Shown: in pieces, positions 8,970-16,798 of the stretch
Position numbering within the stretch: the stretch's first letter is position 1
Layout: every line of letters starts with the position of its first letter
From: Emmonsiellopsis sp. PD_33
Taxonomy: Eukaryota > Ascomycota > Eurotiomycetes > Onygenales > Ajellomycetaceae
NCBI GenBank assembly: GCA_032988165.1
Contig: JANTQF010000524.1
Span: forward strand, 1-16,798
Length of the DNA: 16,798 nt
Direction: 5' to 3'
Position numbers and translations under genes: made by a program
Notes under the pieces: model-generated
The model's database searches: none
Told to the model about the DNA's origin: nothing
The model's input: the letters and a program-made list of their open reading frames with translations, nothing else

Positions 8970-9530
8970 TTCATTTTAATTACAGGGTGTCGAGTATTGT
9001 TTACAGAATTGGGATTCGGAATGTTTTATTTTTTTCTCCTATTACTACTGGAATCCTATCGGAGTCGCCCCTCCGAATGGCCTAGATGTTGGGGGTGTAT
9101 TTTTGGCTTCCTCATTTTCTATCCGGTTTTGGTCAATAATTCTTGCCTTTTAATTCCATATTTTTTTTCCGTCTTAAAGAAAACATTGCAATCAAGCAAA
9201 GAAAGGGGGTTGATTGTCTTTCTGATGCATATTCAGTTGTTTCTTTCTTTCTTTTGTTACTGGGATGCTTCGCAATAGCAACACATGCACATTTATTTCC
9301 ATTTCATTGATTATCTTCCCTCCTTCCTCCTAGGAGTAAACAGTTTTCAGACTGTCTTTCAAATTTAATCTCCTTTCTTCATCATTTCTTTTGCCTAGTG
9401 CTCTCAGAGTGAGGGGGGTGGTACCCTCTCTCCCTTTCCTTACATACCCCAACCAAGCACATACATACATATTCTCATCATCTTTAACATACCTAGATAT
9501 CTATACTGGATTTTCATAAGACCATTCCAC
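8970..9530. other. 3' flank of the IFRD gene and transition to AT-rich DNA
   Basis: T-rich downstream sequence suited to a 3' UTR, with no gene. The last CpG of the window is at 9271-9272. From about 9300 it becomes pyrimidine-rich and then AT-rich, so the edge of the altered block lies between about 9273 and 9530. Confidence 0.55.
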
Positions 9531-9732
9531 CATGAATCTACCATGTAAACACCATTACTCTAATAGAGTGCTCTGAAATTAACATCCACAATGATATTAT
9601 CACTATTTTCAGAGCATGTAAATCAAAGAACCATGTAAATATATTGTAATATTATAACTACACTTTATAAAGTACTCTAATTACACTTCATGAAGCACTC
9701 CAACTACACTCCATATAATATAATATTTCCAC

Positions 9733-9846
9733 AATACTCTATATAATACTCCATTCATATTTATATATATATAATGCTCTGACTACCATCATGCTCCATA
9801 TAACACTCCATTAATATTTATATATATATAATACTCTAATTATGAT
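9733..9846. repeat. Tandem repeat, 57-bp period, two copies
   Basis: Two adjacent copies containing CTCCATT(C/A)ATATTTATATATATATAAT; the CCATT landmark occurs at 9751 and 9808. Confidence 0.8.
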
Positions 9847-9950
9847 AATGCTCTGACTGCAATAACACTCTAACTATAATAATACTTTAACTACTATAAC
9901 ACTCTGACTGTAATAGTACTCTAACTGTAATAATACTCTGACTATATTAC
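9832..9950. repeat. Tandem repeat, 17-bp period, seven copies
   Basis: Seven units of the type TACTCTAACTGTAATAA in exact 17-base register; variation among units is mostly transitions. Confidence 0.9.
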
Positions 9951-9995
9951 ATTTAATATCCTTATATAAACACAGTAATGACTACCATGAAACCA

Positions 9996-10184
9996 TCATA
10001 TAATCACTGTAATAATATAGTTAGAGGATTAGAGTATGGTTTAGACATGGTAAAATCATCATATAATCACTGTAGTAGTACAGTCAGAGGACTAGAGTAT
10101 GATTTAGACATGATAGAATCATCATATAAATACTATAATAACACAGTCAGAGCATCAGAGCATGATTTAAACATAATTATAATA
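9996..10184. repeat. Tandem repeat, 63-bp period, three copies, open in one frame
   Basis: Units at 9996-10058, 10059-10121 and 10122-10184. The plus strand is open from 9978 to 10187, coding a 21-residue repeat beginning SYNHC. The unit holds reverse-complement echoes of the 17-bp array (GTTAGAG/GTCAGAG). I read the open frame as a by-product of the period being a multiple of three, not a gene. Confidence 0.85.
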
Positions 10185-10390
10185 TAATTAAAGTATGATT
10201 AAATTACTATTTGATTACAGTCTGATTATAAAGTAATCTCCAGTCTAAATATATATTCTTTTAGAGGCATCCATTATTAATTTCACATCTAGTAGTATAT
10301 TTATTAAATTGATTTATAGTCACCATTATTACTGCCATTGACAGGGTAAAGCTGCTACAAGCAAAGAAAAATCAGCTCTAATAATCTATT

Positions 10391-10489
10391 CAGGGGGTGA
10401 GGATCAAAATAATGTTACTATTTAGAAGTTTAAAAATTAAGATGATATTATCATTCAGAGGTTTGAGGATTAAAGTGATATTTACTTGA
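10391..10489. repeat. Tandem repeat, 33-bp period, three copies
   Basis: GAGGAT-type landmarks at 10399, 10432 (AAAAAT) and 10465 are 33 bases apart, with matching flanks in each copy. Confidence 0.75.
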
Positions 10490-10609
10490 GTAATGATCTC
10501 ACATCTAATAATATTAGAGAAGAAAAGAACCTTAAAAAGAAAATATCAGCTCTAATAAGTATGATATATAAGGAAATACTTACTAAAAATAAGTGTTCTC
10601 TTTCTTACT

Positions 10610-10673
10610 CTACTAGAGAAATGAATTTAATTGTAGCTCTATACTTCTCAGGTTTATAATTAAATAATATCTT
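10610..10673 (+). repeat. 64-bp dispersed block, copy A (left arm of an inverted repeat)
   Basis: Begins CTACTAGAGAAATGAA and ends near ATATCTT. It pairs with the reverse complement at 10720-10783 (about 81% identity, 11 of 12 differences being transitions) across a 46-base spacer, and has a direct copy at 11266-11329. Confidence 0.85.
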
Positions 10674-10719
10674 AGTAATAATAGTAGTTCAGATATATAT
10701 CTATACTATTATTATTATT

Positions 10720-10783
10720 AAAATATCATTTAACTATAAATCTAAGAAGTATAGAGTAGTAATCAGGTTCATTTCTCTAGTAG
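10720..10783 (-). repeat. 64-bp dispersed block, copy C (inverted, right arm)
   Basis: Reverse complement of copy A with the same length and register. Together the arms could fold into a large hairpin around an ATATAT-rich spacer. Confidence 0.85.
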
Positions 10784-10796
10784 CTCTCAGATTCCC

Positions 10797-10850
10797 CAGT
10801 AGTGAAATATATCTCTTTTATATACTAATAAATCTTTATGACACACTTTC
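10797..10850 (+). repeat. 54-bp dispersed direct repeat, first copy
   Basis: Shares TATATACTAATA and the end ACTTTC, without gaps, with 12147-12200. It begins 13 bases after copy C, so the two blocks may be parts of one repeated unit. Confidence 0.8.
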
Positions 10851-11265
10851 TGTTGATTGGGCATTCAAGTGAATTCTCACTATACTGAATAAATACACCT
10901 AATTGCCTCTTTATACATTGAAATGTCAGCTCTAATAATTATAGTATAAGGAGAGATATCCATCAAAATGAACTAGAATGCTATAGATACTATTCTTCAT
11001 ATTCCTCTATCTAAATATAGTTAAAGTTAAGTATGAAGTCAAGCTGAGTTATTTATAGTAAACTCAATTATCTTTCTTAGAATACTATAGATACTATCTT
11101 ATTTCATTAGTTCTTTAATGAATAATATTATAATGTCTTTAACATTAAAATATACTATCTCTACTCTTATAATGATAATTATAACATTAGAATCATTCTA
11201 ATATTATTCTTTATTATAGTGAGTCTGAATCTCATCAAAAATAAGTTTAAGTTCTTTTTCCTACT

Positions 11266-11329
11266 CTGCAGGAGAAATGAACTTAATTACCACTCTATAC
11301 TTTTAGAGTTTATAGTTGAATGAGATCTT
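11266..11329 (+). repeat. 64-bp dispersed block, copy B (direct)
   Basis: Same length as copy A at 10610-10673 and the same order of motifs (GAGAAATGAA, CTCTATACTT, GTTTATA, ATCTT). Confidence 0.8.
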
Positions 11330-11515
11330 AGTAATAACAGCAGTGCAGACATGCATGCTATTAGTTAGAATAAGATATTTTTCATTGAAAATTACATTTA
11401 TTAATGATAATTTACTAGCTCCCATACTTTTAATAATACTAATTATAACTAGTACAGCTTTTAACTTCATCTTCAGATTCTCCACATCTCTTAACTACTG
11501 GTTTTGATGATGGAT

Positions 11516-11745
11516 AGTAGCCCAGGTTGATAATAAGTAGTAGCCCAGGTTAATAATGAATAATAGCCCAAGTTAACAATAAGTAGCAGCTCAGGTTGAT
11601 AATAGGTAGCAGCCCAGATTGATAATAGGTAGCAGCCCAGGTTGATAATGAGTAGTAGCCTAAATTAATAATAAATAGTAGCCTAGATTGATAATAAGTA
11701 GTAACCCAGGTTAATAATAGGTAGCAGCCTAGGTTATAGTGAGCC
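11516..11745. repeat. Minisatellite, 23-bp period, about ten copies
   Basis: Ten consecutive units of the type AGTAGCCCAGGTTGATAATAAGT in strict 23-base register; differences are nearly all transitions (CCC/CCT, GGT/AGT). The minus strand is stop-free from 11756 to 11550 although 23 is not a multiple of three, so the frame rotates through all three phases. Confidence 0.95.
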
Positions 11746-11869
11746 TGTACAGGCATTTATTTTTAGTAGATATAATAACTTATAAGTAATCTATCAAAAG
11801 AGAAAGAAAATAGATTGATAGTGTCAGCACAGATGCAGAATAAATGTAGGTAGAGAAAAGAAGACTAGA

Positions 11870-12145
11870 TAAAAAATATCCTTAATAATTTTAAATGTAA
11901 TATAAATGAATGGGAAATATCAGCTCTAACAGTTATTATATAGAGGGAAATATCCTTAGTAATTTAAATATAATATGGGTGAATGGGAAACATCAGCTCC
12001 AACAGTCATTATATAGGAGGAATACCCTTGATGATTAAAATATAATATAGGTAAATGAAAAACATTAACTTCAATAGTCATTATATAGAGGAAATATCCT
12101 TAGTAATTAGAATGCAATGTGAGTAAATAGGAAATATTAGCTTAT
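11870..12145. repeat. Tandem repeat, about 72-bp period, three full copies plus partial ends
   Basis: The landmark GAATGGGAAATATCAGCTC and its variants occur at 11908, 11981, 12053 and 12125, each with a TATATAGAGG...TCCTTAGTAATT flank. Single diverged copies of the ATCAGCTCTAA core occur outside the array near 10368, 10542 and 10925. Confidence 0.9.
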
Positions 12146-12146
12146 C

Positions 12147-12200
12147 TAGTAGTAAAATATATCTTTTTTATATACTAATATACCTTCATGGCATACTTTC
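12147..12200 (+). repeat. 54-bp dispersed direct repeat, second copy
   Basis: Second copy of the block at 10797-10850, directly abutting the end of the 72-bp array. Confidence 0.8.
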
Positions 12201-12337
12201 ATTTTCTAGATATTCAGTCTCATCTCATAGAATTAGATATATTAGCTCATACTCACTATTATAGAGACATCTTTTAGAAATTGAACCTAATATAGGCCTC
12301 TTCATTAAGTCTATAGATATTACTTAGTAGATCAACA

Positions 12338-12475
12338 TTATAGTACATATCAGTTATCTTTAGAATATTTACTGGGTCAAGCATTAGATTACTTAATAAA
12401 TTAATGTTACAATATATATTAGTGATCTTTGAGATATTCACAGGGTTAAGTGCTGGGTTATAAGTAGAGATGTTA
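12338..12475. repeat. Tandem repeat, 69-bp period, two copies
   Basis: TTATAG/TTACAA landmarks at 12338 and 12407, followed in each copy by (CAGTTATCTTTAGAATATT / TAGTGATCTTTGAGATATT). In one minus-strand frame it codes a 23-residue repeat of the form N-I-[SL]-K-I-T-[ND]-[IM]-Y, so it may lie inside the decayed element's coding region. Confidence 0.7.
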
Positions 12476-12479
12476 CTTT

Positions 12480-13389
12480 ATATTTAGCTCTAAATGTTAC
12501 TCATCATGGGAGATATTAAGGCCTACCCTGAGCTTATTGCATGAGATTATATAGAAGAGTCTATTAGTAAACCTTACCTACAAGATGCACTAGATGGGCT
12601 ATCATACTGAGTAGATGTTAATGCAGGAGTCTCCTGCTTCTAAGCACATTATTTTTCCATCTTATAGTGTCATTTTCCAGCACCAGACATTATAACTAGT
12701 TATCACAAAGAGGATGCAGTCTGAATGATGATGATCAGCCACTACTAGCATAAAAGAAAAGAATAATTATGTATAGGATAATAGATTGACTTATTAGTTG
12801 CTGTTAAAGAGGATTTTAGAATTTAAAAGTAGCTAAAAAAATGATATATTCTATGTACAGTGCAAAAACTTGATGCCTTCAGAGCTATATCACAACCTAC
12901 TTCTAAACTTATATCAGATTAGTATAATATAGAGACTTGATTTCTACACAGTAAGAAGACTAATTATTATATAATCCTCAGAATCATCATTTAGAATTAA
13001 TAGGCCTAATAACCTATCAGACCCAGTTGAACTTACTAATATGATTACAAAAAAGACTTAATCACTATATTTATATAAGTTATAAATAAAAATAGCTTGG
13101 ATCCAACTAATTTTTAAATTTCTATACTCAATAATATCTTCTTATATAAGCATTATTCAACAGGTTTCATTACTATATAATAAATAAGCATATAATCAAT
13201 AGCATCCTAATAAGAATGAGAGATAGTACTTAGATATAAAAGTAATTTTTCAGTAAAATTAGAGTGGTCTTAGCCCTGATTTCAGGATGAATGGTTTATT
13301 CCAGTTAAAACTATATATTTATCTTAGTTTTTGAAGGAATGAGTGGACATTTAGAAGGTTTAATATCTAATTTATTAGAATTCCTAGTA
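12480..13389. other. AT-rich DNA without recognisable gene, probably decayed element
   Basis: CpG-free like its surroundings. Both strands show stretches that look like mutated coding sequence (minus strand 12490-12660; plus strand 12507-12700), but all frames are interrupted and I recognise no domain. Confidence 0.5.
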
Positions 13390-13650
13390 TATTCATGTCA
13401 TTCTTTAGTAACAGTAAAGATATAAGATTTACTTACAGGGATTTTCAGGTATAATCTGGAAGGTTCTTCAGCACACATAATTTATTAGTTGAAAGAATAT
13501 TATCAGATTCACAGTCATCAACTCAAATTAGATTGATCAGGAGGGCAGAATAATATTCATAGATTTTCCTTAACCTCTCCCTAAGTTCTGACTGAGAGTT
13601 ATTAAATGCACCATGAAAAACAAGCTAAACTGTCTAATAAAAACTCTCCT
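13390..13650 (-). pseudogene. Reverse-transcriptase-like fragment of a decayed retroelement
   Basis: On the minus strand GAFNN is read at 13612-13598, followed by L-x2-RLR-K and then L-I-stop-V-D-D-C ending at 13511. This matches RT block A of non-LTR elements, where GAFDN is followed by an LRK block and a [FW]-[LV]-x-D-R block: the spacing differs by one residue, the stop (TGA) can come from Trp TGG and the Cys (TGT) from Arg CGT, both RIP-type changes. About 30 residues on, an I-x2-L-x4-D-M run fits the LF-LLYNADL block. The catalytic Asp of block A and a clear YADD/FVDD motif are not visible, so the call is tentative. Ty3/gypsy RT is the main alternative. Confidence 0.35.
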
Positions 13651-15009
13651 ATTAAAGTAATATCTTTTCAACATCACAATGATTTATATAGCAGACCAGT
13701 TATTTATAATCTCTATATTTATCCTCTCCTATTAACATATTACTGTTATTAGTAGTTTCATATTCCCTGATTTCATCAACATAATGCAGTTTAATATGTA
13801 TATTTAGTTAGTTTTTCATTCCAATGAAAAATGCACCTTTTTTCATAGAGAAAGCTGAGTTTTACTTCAAATCTTCTATTATAATAAAAATAAAATATTT
13901 ATCTAGCCTGATTAATATTAATATCTGACTTAATGCTAGAGATACTCATCAGCTCTAACTTACTAATTCTACATGAGAAAAAGCCCAGGCTCATTATACT
14001 GTATTTGCTGCTGCATCTAGAAAGAACTGTAAATATTAATAAGTAGTGATAATAATTTATTAGATTTCTTTTAGGTCATAAACAGCTAAATTATATAATA
14101 ATAAAATTAAATTACTTCTTGTAATTACTGTAAATACATCAATAGTCAAGTTCACCACTAGAGTGCTAAGTTTTAAGAATGCTAGTGAGAGTACTTTATA
14201 AATTTAATCTTTAAGTTATGAACATTTAAGGCCACATCATAATATAAGTAGTATCAGAATAGATGCTCAAGTATGCTCTTGCAGTTAGTATTTCTCTAGA
14301 TAAATAAGAGATGACTATAGGTATGCTCATTCTCAGAGGAAAGAAAAGATCTATAATATTTAGAGATACTCAGTCTTTTCAACTAGAGTTAACACTGATT
14401 CTACTAGCACAGAATGAGTCATTTTTGAAATCCCTGAATACTCACTATATGTAGAATCAGATGGGAAGAATATAATCAAATTTAAACTTAGATATATTTT
14501 AAATAGATAAGAGTCATTATCTATTAATCTACTCCTCTACTATAACTTCTTTCTCTTTATCAGGTTCAGAGCACTCTCTGTCTGGCATCAGACCTATTAA
14601 GTATCATGATGATAACACCCATTTTGAATAATATTAAATAATAAATTCAATCTCTTTTAGTCTTCAATCAGATAGCTCCAACATGAGTACTCTGCATTTA
14701 AGCCTTTAATATCAGCATTCCCATTCTGCTGTAGCATGTCACTAATAAATGATAAGTAAGAAGAAACAACTCAAATAGTGTCACTATTAATATTAACTAG
14801 AATACCCTCACCATCTAACTGTAGGAATCTAGAGGATAAGATTCCAACAGTATCTAAGAAGTTCATATCATATAGACTAAATATTACTATAAATAAGTTA
14901 TTACATTTCTTGCATTCAGCTGTACTCAGAGCTGAGATTCAGTATACACCCATTAAACTTTAATATATGTTCTAATAGAGGTTAAACCTATTAATAAAAA
15001 GCTGATAAG

Positions 15010-15829
15010 GAAGGAACAATACTTTCTACTCTCTAGTAAAGATATTCTTTAAGAACTTTCTTCTATGAACTACAATCTTTAGCTCTCTATATATTAGTGT
15101 TGATCTGTAGTATAGCTGAGTAATGATCAAAGCCACATGAAGAACTCTCTAAAGAAAAAGACTAGAAGTGGAATTCTCAGTTAGGAAGGTATTATTAATT
15201 CTATTAAAGATATAATTAATAAAGATATAGGCTCTGAATAGAACAAAGCTTACTAGAATGATATTCAATATATTACTCTCAACCAAAATTACCTTATATT
15301 AATAGAAAAGTAGATGAGGACTCTGAAAATTAGGTTCTTCTACATTTAAAGTTGAGTACTGCATGGTAGATTGAATCTGCAAAATAGTTCTATTAAAATA
15401 TGAGAATGTTTCCTATCTATCCTTTCCAATAAACTGCATTCTACCCATATAGTTGAAGTTAATCTTATCTAGTTATCTGTATAGATATTTATTATTTTCA
15501 CACTGATACTGTATGAAATCAGAGGGGAAAATCAGTTCACTGATGAAAGAATATAAGATAAATTCCCCAGAATAATATTTAATTGAGCTTTCTCAGCTAT
15601 ATAAGTACTATAGTTTCATAGGGAAGTCAACAACTTCTGTCATCTCAATGTGCATGTGCTGTTGAAACCTCTAGAACTTAACAAGCCTTAATACTAATAA
15701 GATCATATCTTAAAAGTATAAGAACATCAATGTATGATCAGTAAGATGTTTTTCAGTATGAGAAAATATTAGTATCTAATCTGAAGAGATAATTAGAATC
15801 TATATGTGATATAGTGGAAGGATTGAGAA
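15010..15829 (-). pseudogene. Decayed element ORF, possible LINE-type endonuclease region
   Basis: One minus-strand frame from 15829 to 15302 (176 codons) has only eight internal stops, about half what I expect for this base composition; all are codons reachable from Trp, Gln or Arg by C-to-T/G-to-A change. It contains a readable stretch QQHMHIEMTEVVDFPM (about 15655-15610). Further on, in a shifted frame, GNF (15293) and CGFDHYSAI (15137) resemble the GDFN and SDH active-site motifs of LINE apurinic endonucleases; S-to-F and D-to-N are RIP-type changes. The gap between them (52 residues) is shorter than usual (about 80). Identification is tentative. Confidence 0.35.
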
Positions 15830-16006
15830 TTACACCTTACATTTCTTTTTTAAATTTAATAGTTCATTGAGGAGGTTATGAATCAGAGTGATATCCTTCA
15901 GAGTCCAGAGAATTTATAGTAATAATTGATATAGCTCTCAAGATATCTCAGTAGACTCTATTCATAAAGTAAAGACTGTTATAAAAGGATTCATATAATT
16001 TTTATT

Positions 16007-16798
16007 TTATTTATGAATAAGAAGCTCTATAGGATTATTAACTATGTAAATATAATTAGCTTTATCATTAATGTATGATGAGGTTATTAGATTATTATCT
16101 TGAATAGTTAGATCAGAGGAATTAACCTCTTAGACCTCAGAGTTTCCAGTCTCTTAGACTCCCAAAGGATGTTCAGATGTAGCATTAATGTTATCTATTT
16201 TATTTTCTTTAGTCTTAATATAATGATCCACATTATTATTAATATCATTATTCATAGTATATTCATCATCAGTTAATTTATAAGCTACCTGAGTAGTATT
16301 TAGAAGCTAATATATCATGTTTACTTCCTCATTTAGTTTGCAGAGTTTATTATTAAAGTATGTAGCATCTCTATCATCATTATTTTTAGTGAGCTGATTG
16401 AGTTGATCTATTACCTGATTTTCTAAGTTAAAAGATCAAGTAAATAATTAAATCAGAATATAAATACATACCTCTACATCATCTAGTATGAGCTCTAATA
16501 TAAAATTCTAAGATCTCATATCATAATCAAATATTAGATTATTTATATTAGTATTGATGTAGTTTTTAGAGGTGTCCTGTAGTAATTTCAGATATCAGCC
16601 TTTTAAAGCTGAACACTTATTTACTTCATAAAGAATATATTTTCTAAGACAGTAAAGGCTGCAGATAGCTATATTGTAGATTAGATTTTTTCAGAGGAAA
16701 AAGTAGGAAAATTAGAAAAGAAGTATGAATATAATAGCTTTAAAAAAAGAAATAAGATTAAATACATATTAAACATGCCTTCAAAAATAGAAGTCTTA
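16007..16798 (-). pseudogene. Decayed ORF of an unidentified mobile element, running off the right edge
   Basis: The minus-strand frame ending in TAA at 16007-16009 reads back to about 16678 (223 codons) with seven internal stops (TGA, TAG or TAA), against about 18 expected for random sequence of this composition. Readable stretches include YNIAICSLYCLRKYILYEV, CSALKG-x-YLKLLQD, FDYDMRS-x-NFILELILDDVE and a heptad-like VIDQLNQLTKNNDDRD...LCKLNEEV segment that suggests a coiled coil, then an Asn/Asp/Thr-rich tail. A coiled coil followed by a low-complexity tail upstream of pol suits ORF1 of a LINE or gag of an LTR element. No domain was recognised. The upstream end lies outside the window or in another frame. 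Confidence 0.55.

Larger units (their letters stand above)
9273..16798. repeat. AT-rich, CpG-free, RIP-like block of repeats and decayed mobile-element DNA
   Basis: I read every line and every block boundary from 9273 to the end and found no CG dinucleotide, while CA and TG are still common and TA is very abundant. Sampled lines have about 23-37% GC. Genes to the left are rich in CpG. The block contains many repeats, and stops sit where Trp, Gln or Arg codons are expected. This is the signature of C-to-T mutation of repeats (RIP or methylation-driven decay) in ascomycetes. No intact gene is present. Confidence 0.85.
13390..16798 (-). mobile_element. Relic of a minus-strand retroelement, heavily mutated; class uncertain
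   Basis: All the readable decayed coding frames from 16.8 kb down to 13.4 kb lie on the minus strand, in the order coiled-coil/low-complexity ORF, endonuclease-like segment, RT-like segment. That order fits a non-LTR element (ORF1, then EN-RT). No terminal repeats, poly-A tail or target duplication were found. Frame changes between segments show that indels accompany the transition mutations. Confidence 0.4.

Noticed and set aside
8197..9085. Alternative frames inside and after the IFRD gene (8197-8433, 8430-8735, 8762-9085)
   Set aside because: Shadows of the IFRD reading frame, which has clear family motifs throughout.
9733..12145. CRISPR array
   Set aside because: The repeats are directly adjacent tandem units without unique spacers, in a eukaryotic setting.
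14778..14963. 61-codon plus-strand frame in the AT-rich block
   Set aside because: It is antisense to the inferred element direction and has no domain; short open frames occur by chance here.
13400..15830. Helitron Rep/helicase identity for the decayed element
   Set aside because: Several short stretches can be fitted to Helitron motifs, but the HUH histidines are absent, no Walker A motif was found and the distances between matches do not fit. With so many mutated positions such fits are easy to force, so it is kept only as an alternative.
16440..16490. A 49-nt intron (GTATGT...TTAACTTAG) in the minus-strand decayed ORF
   Set aside because: The splice signals look good, but the flanking frame continues in phase straight through the segment and splicing would break it.

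Overview
The window looks like nuclear DNA of a filamentous ascomycete, most probably a Eurotiales species (Aspergillus/Penicillium/Talaromyces type). The genes are compact, introns are 55-110 nt with GT...AG ends, and the recognisable proteins are an Aspergillus-style PDR ABC transporter, a fungal Old Yellow Enzyme, a spliced fungal transcription-factor-like protein and an IFRD-family protein. No bacterial features (operons, Shine-Dalgarno sites) are present. The species cannot be named from the sequence alone.

Layout, left to right. (1) 1-492, minus: the first 164 codons of a PDR-type ABC drug transporter running off the left edge. (2) 1144-2277, minus: an intact one-exon Old Yellow Enzyme (FMN ene-reductase). 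(3) 2796-4590, minus: a six-exon gene for a roughly 477-residue fungal transcription-factor-like protein without a zinc cluster, reconstructed here exon by exon; its second intron has a weak donor. (4) 4591-7448: about 2.9 kb of ordinary-composition intergenic DNA with promoter-like motifs and no convincing gene. (5) 7449-8969, plus: a two-exon IFRD-family gene (482 residues). (6) About 9273-16798: a compositionally different block of about 7.5 kb, near 30% GC by sampling lines, in which I found no CpG dinucleotide on reading every line.

The AT-rich block has two parts. From about 9.7 to 12.5 kb it is packed with unrelated tandem repeats (periods about 57, 17, 63, 33, 23, 72 and 69 bp) plus dispersed and inverted blocks. 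From about 12.5 kb to the right edge it looks like a decayed mobile element coded on the minus strand: long frames interrupted mainly by stops that single or double C-to-T/G-to-A changes can make from Trp, Gln or Arg codons. Fragments resemble a retroelement (best by-eye match: LINE-type endonuclease and reverse transcriptase), but the class is not secure. Mutation pattern, repeats and CpG loss together suggest repeat-induced point mutation (RIP) or a related cytosine-mutating process.

The three minus-strand genes on the left (efflux pump, ene-reductase, regulator-like protein) could form a small detoxification or secondary-metabolism neighbourhood, but nothing in the sequence proves co-regulation. 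The IFRD gene is probably a conserved gene sitting directly beside the repeat block.
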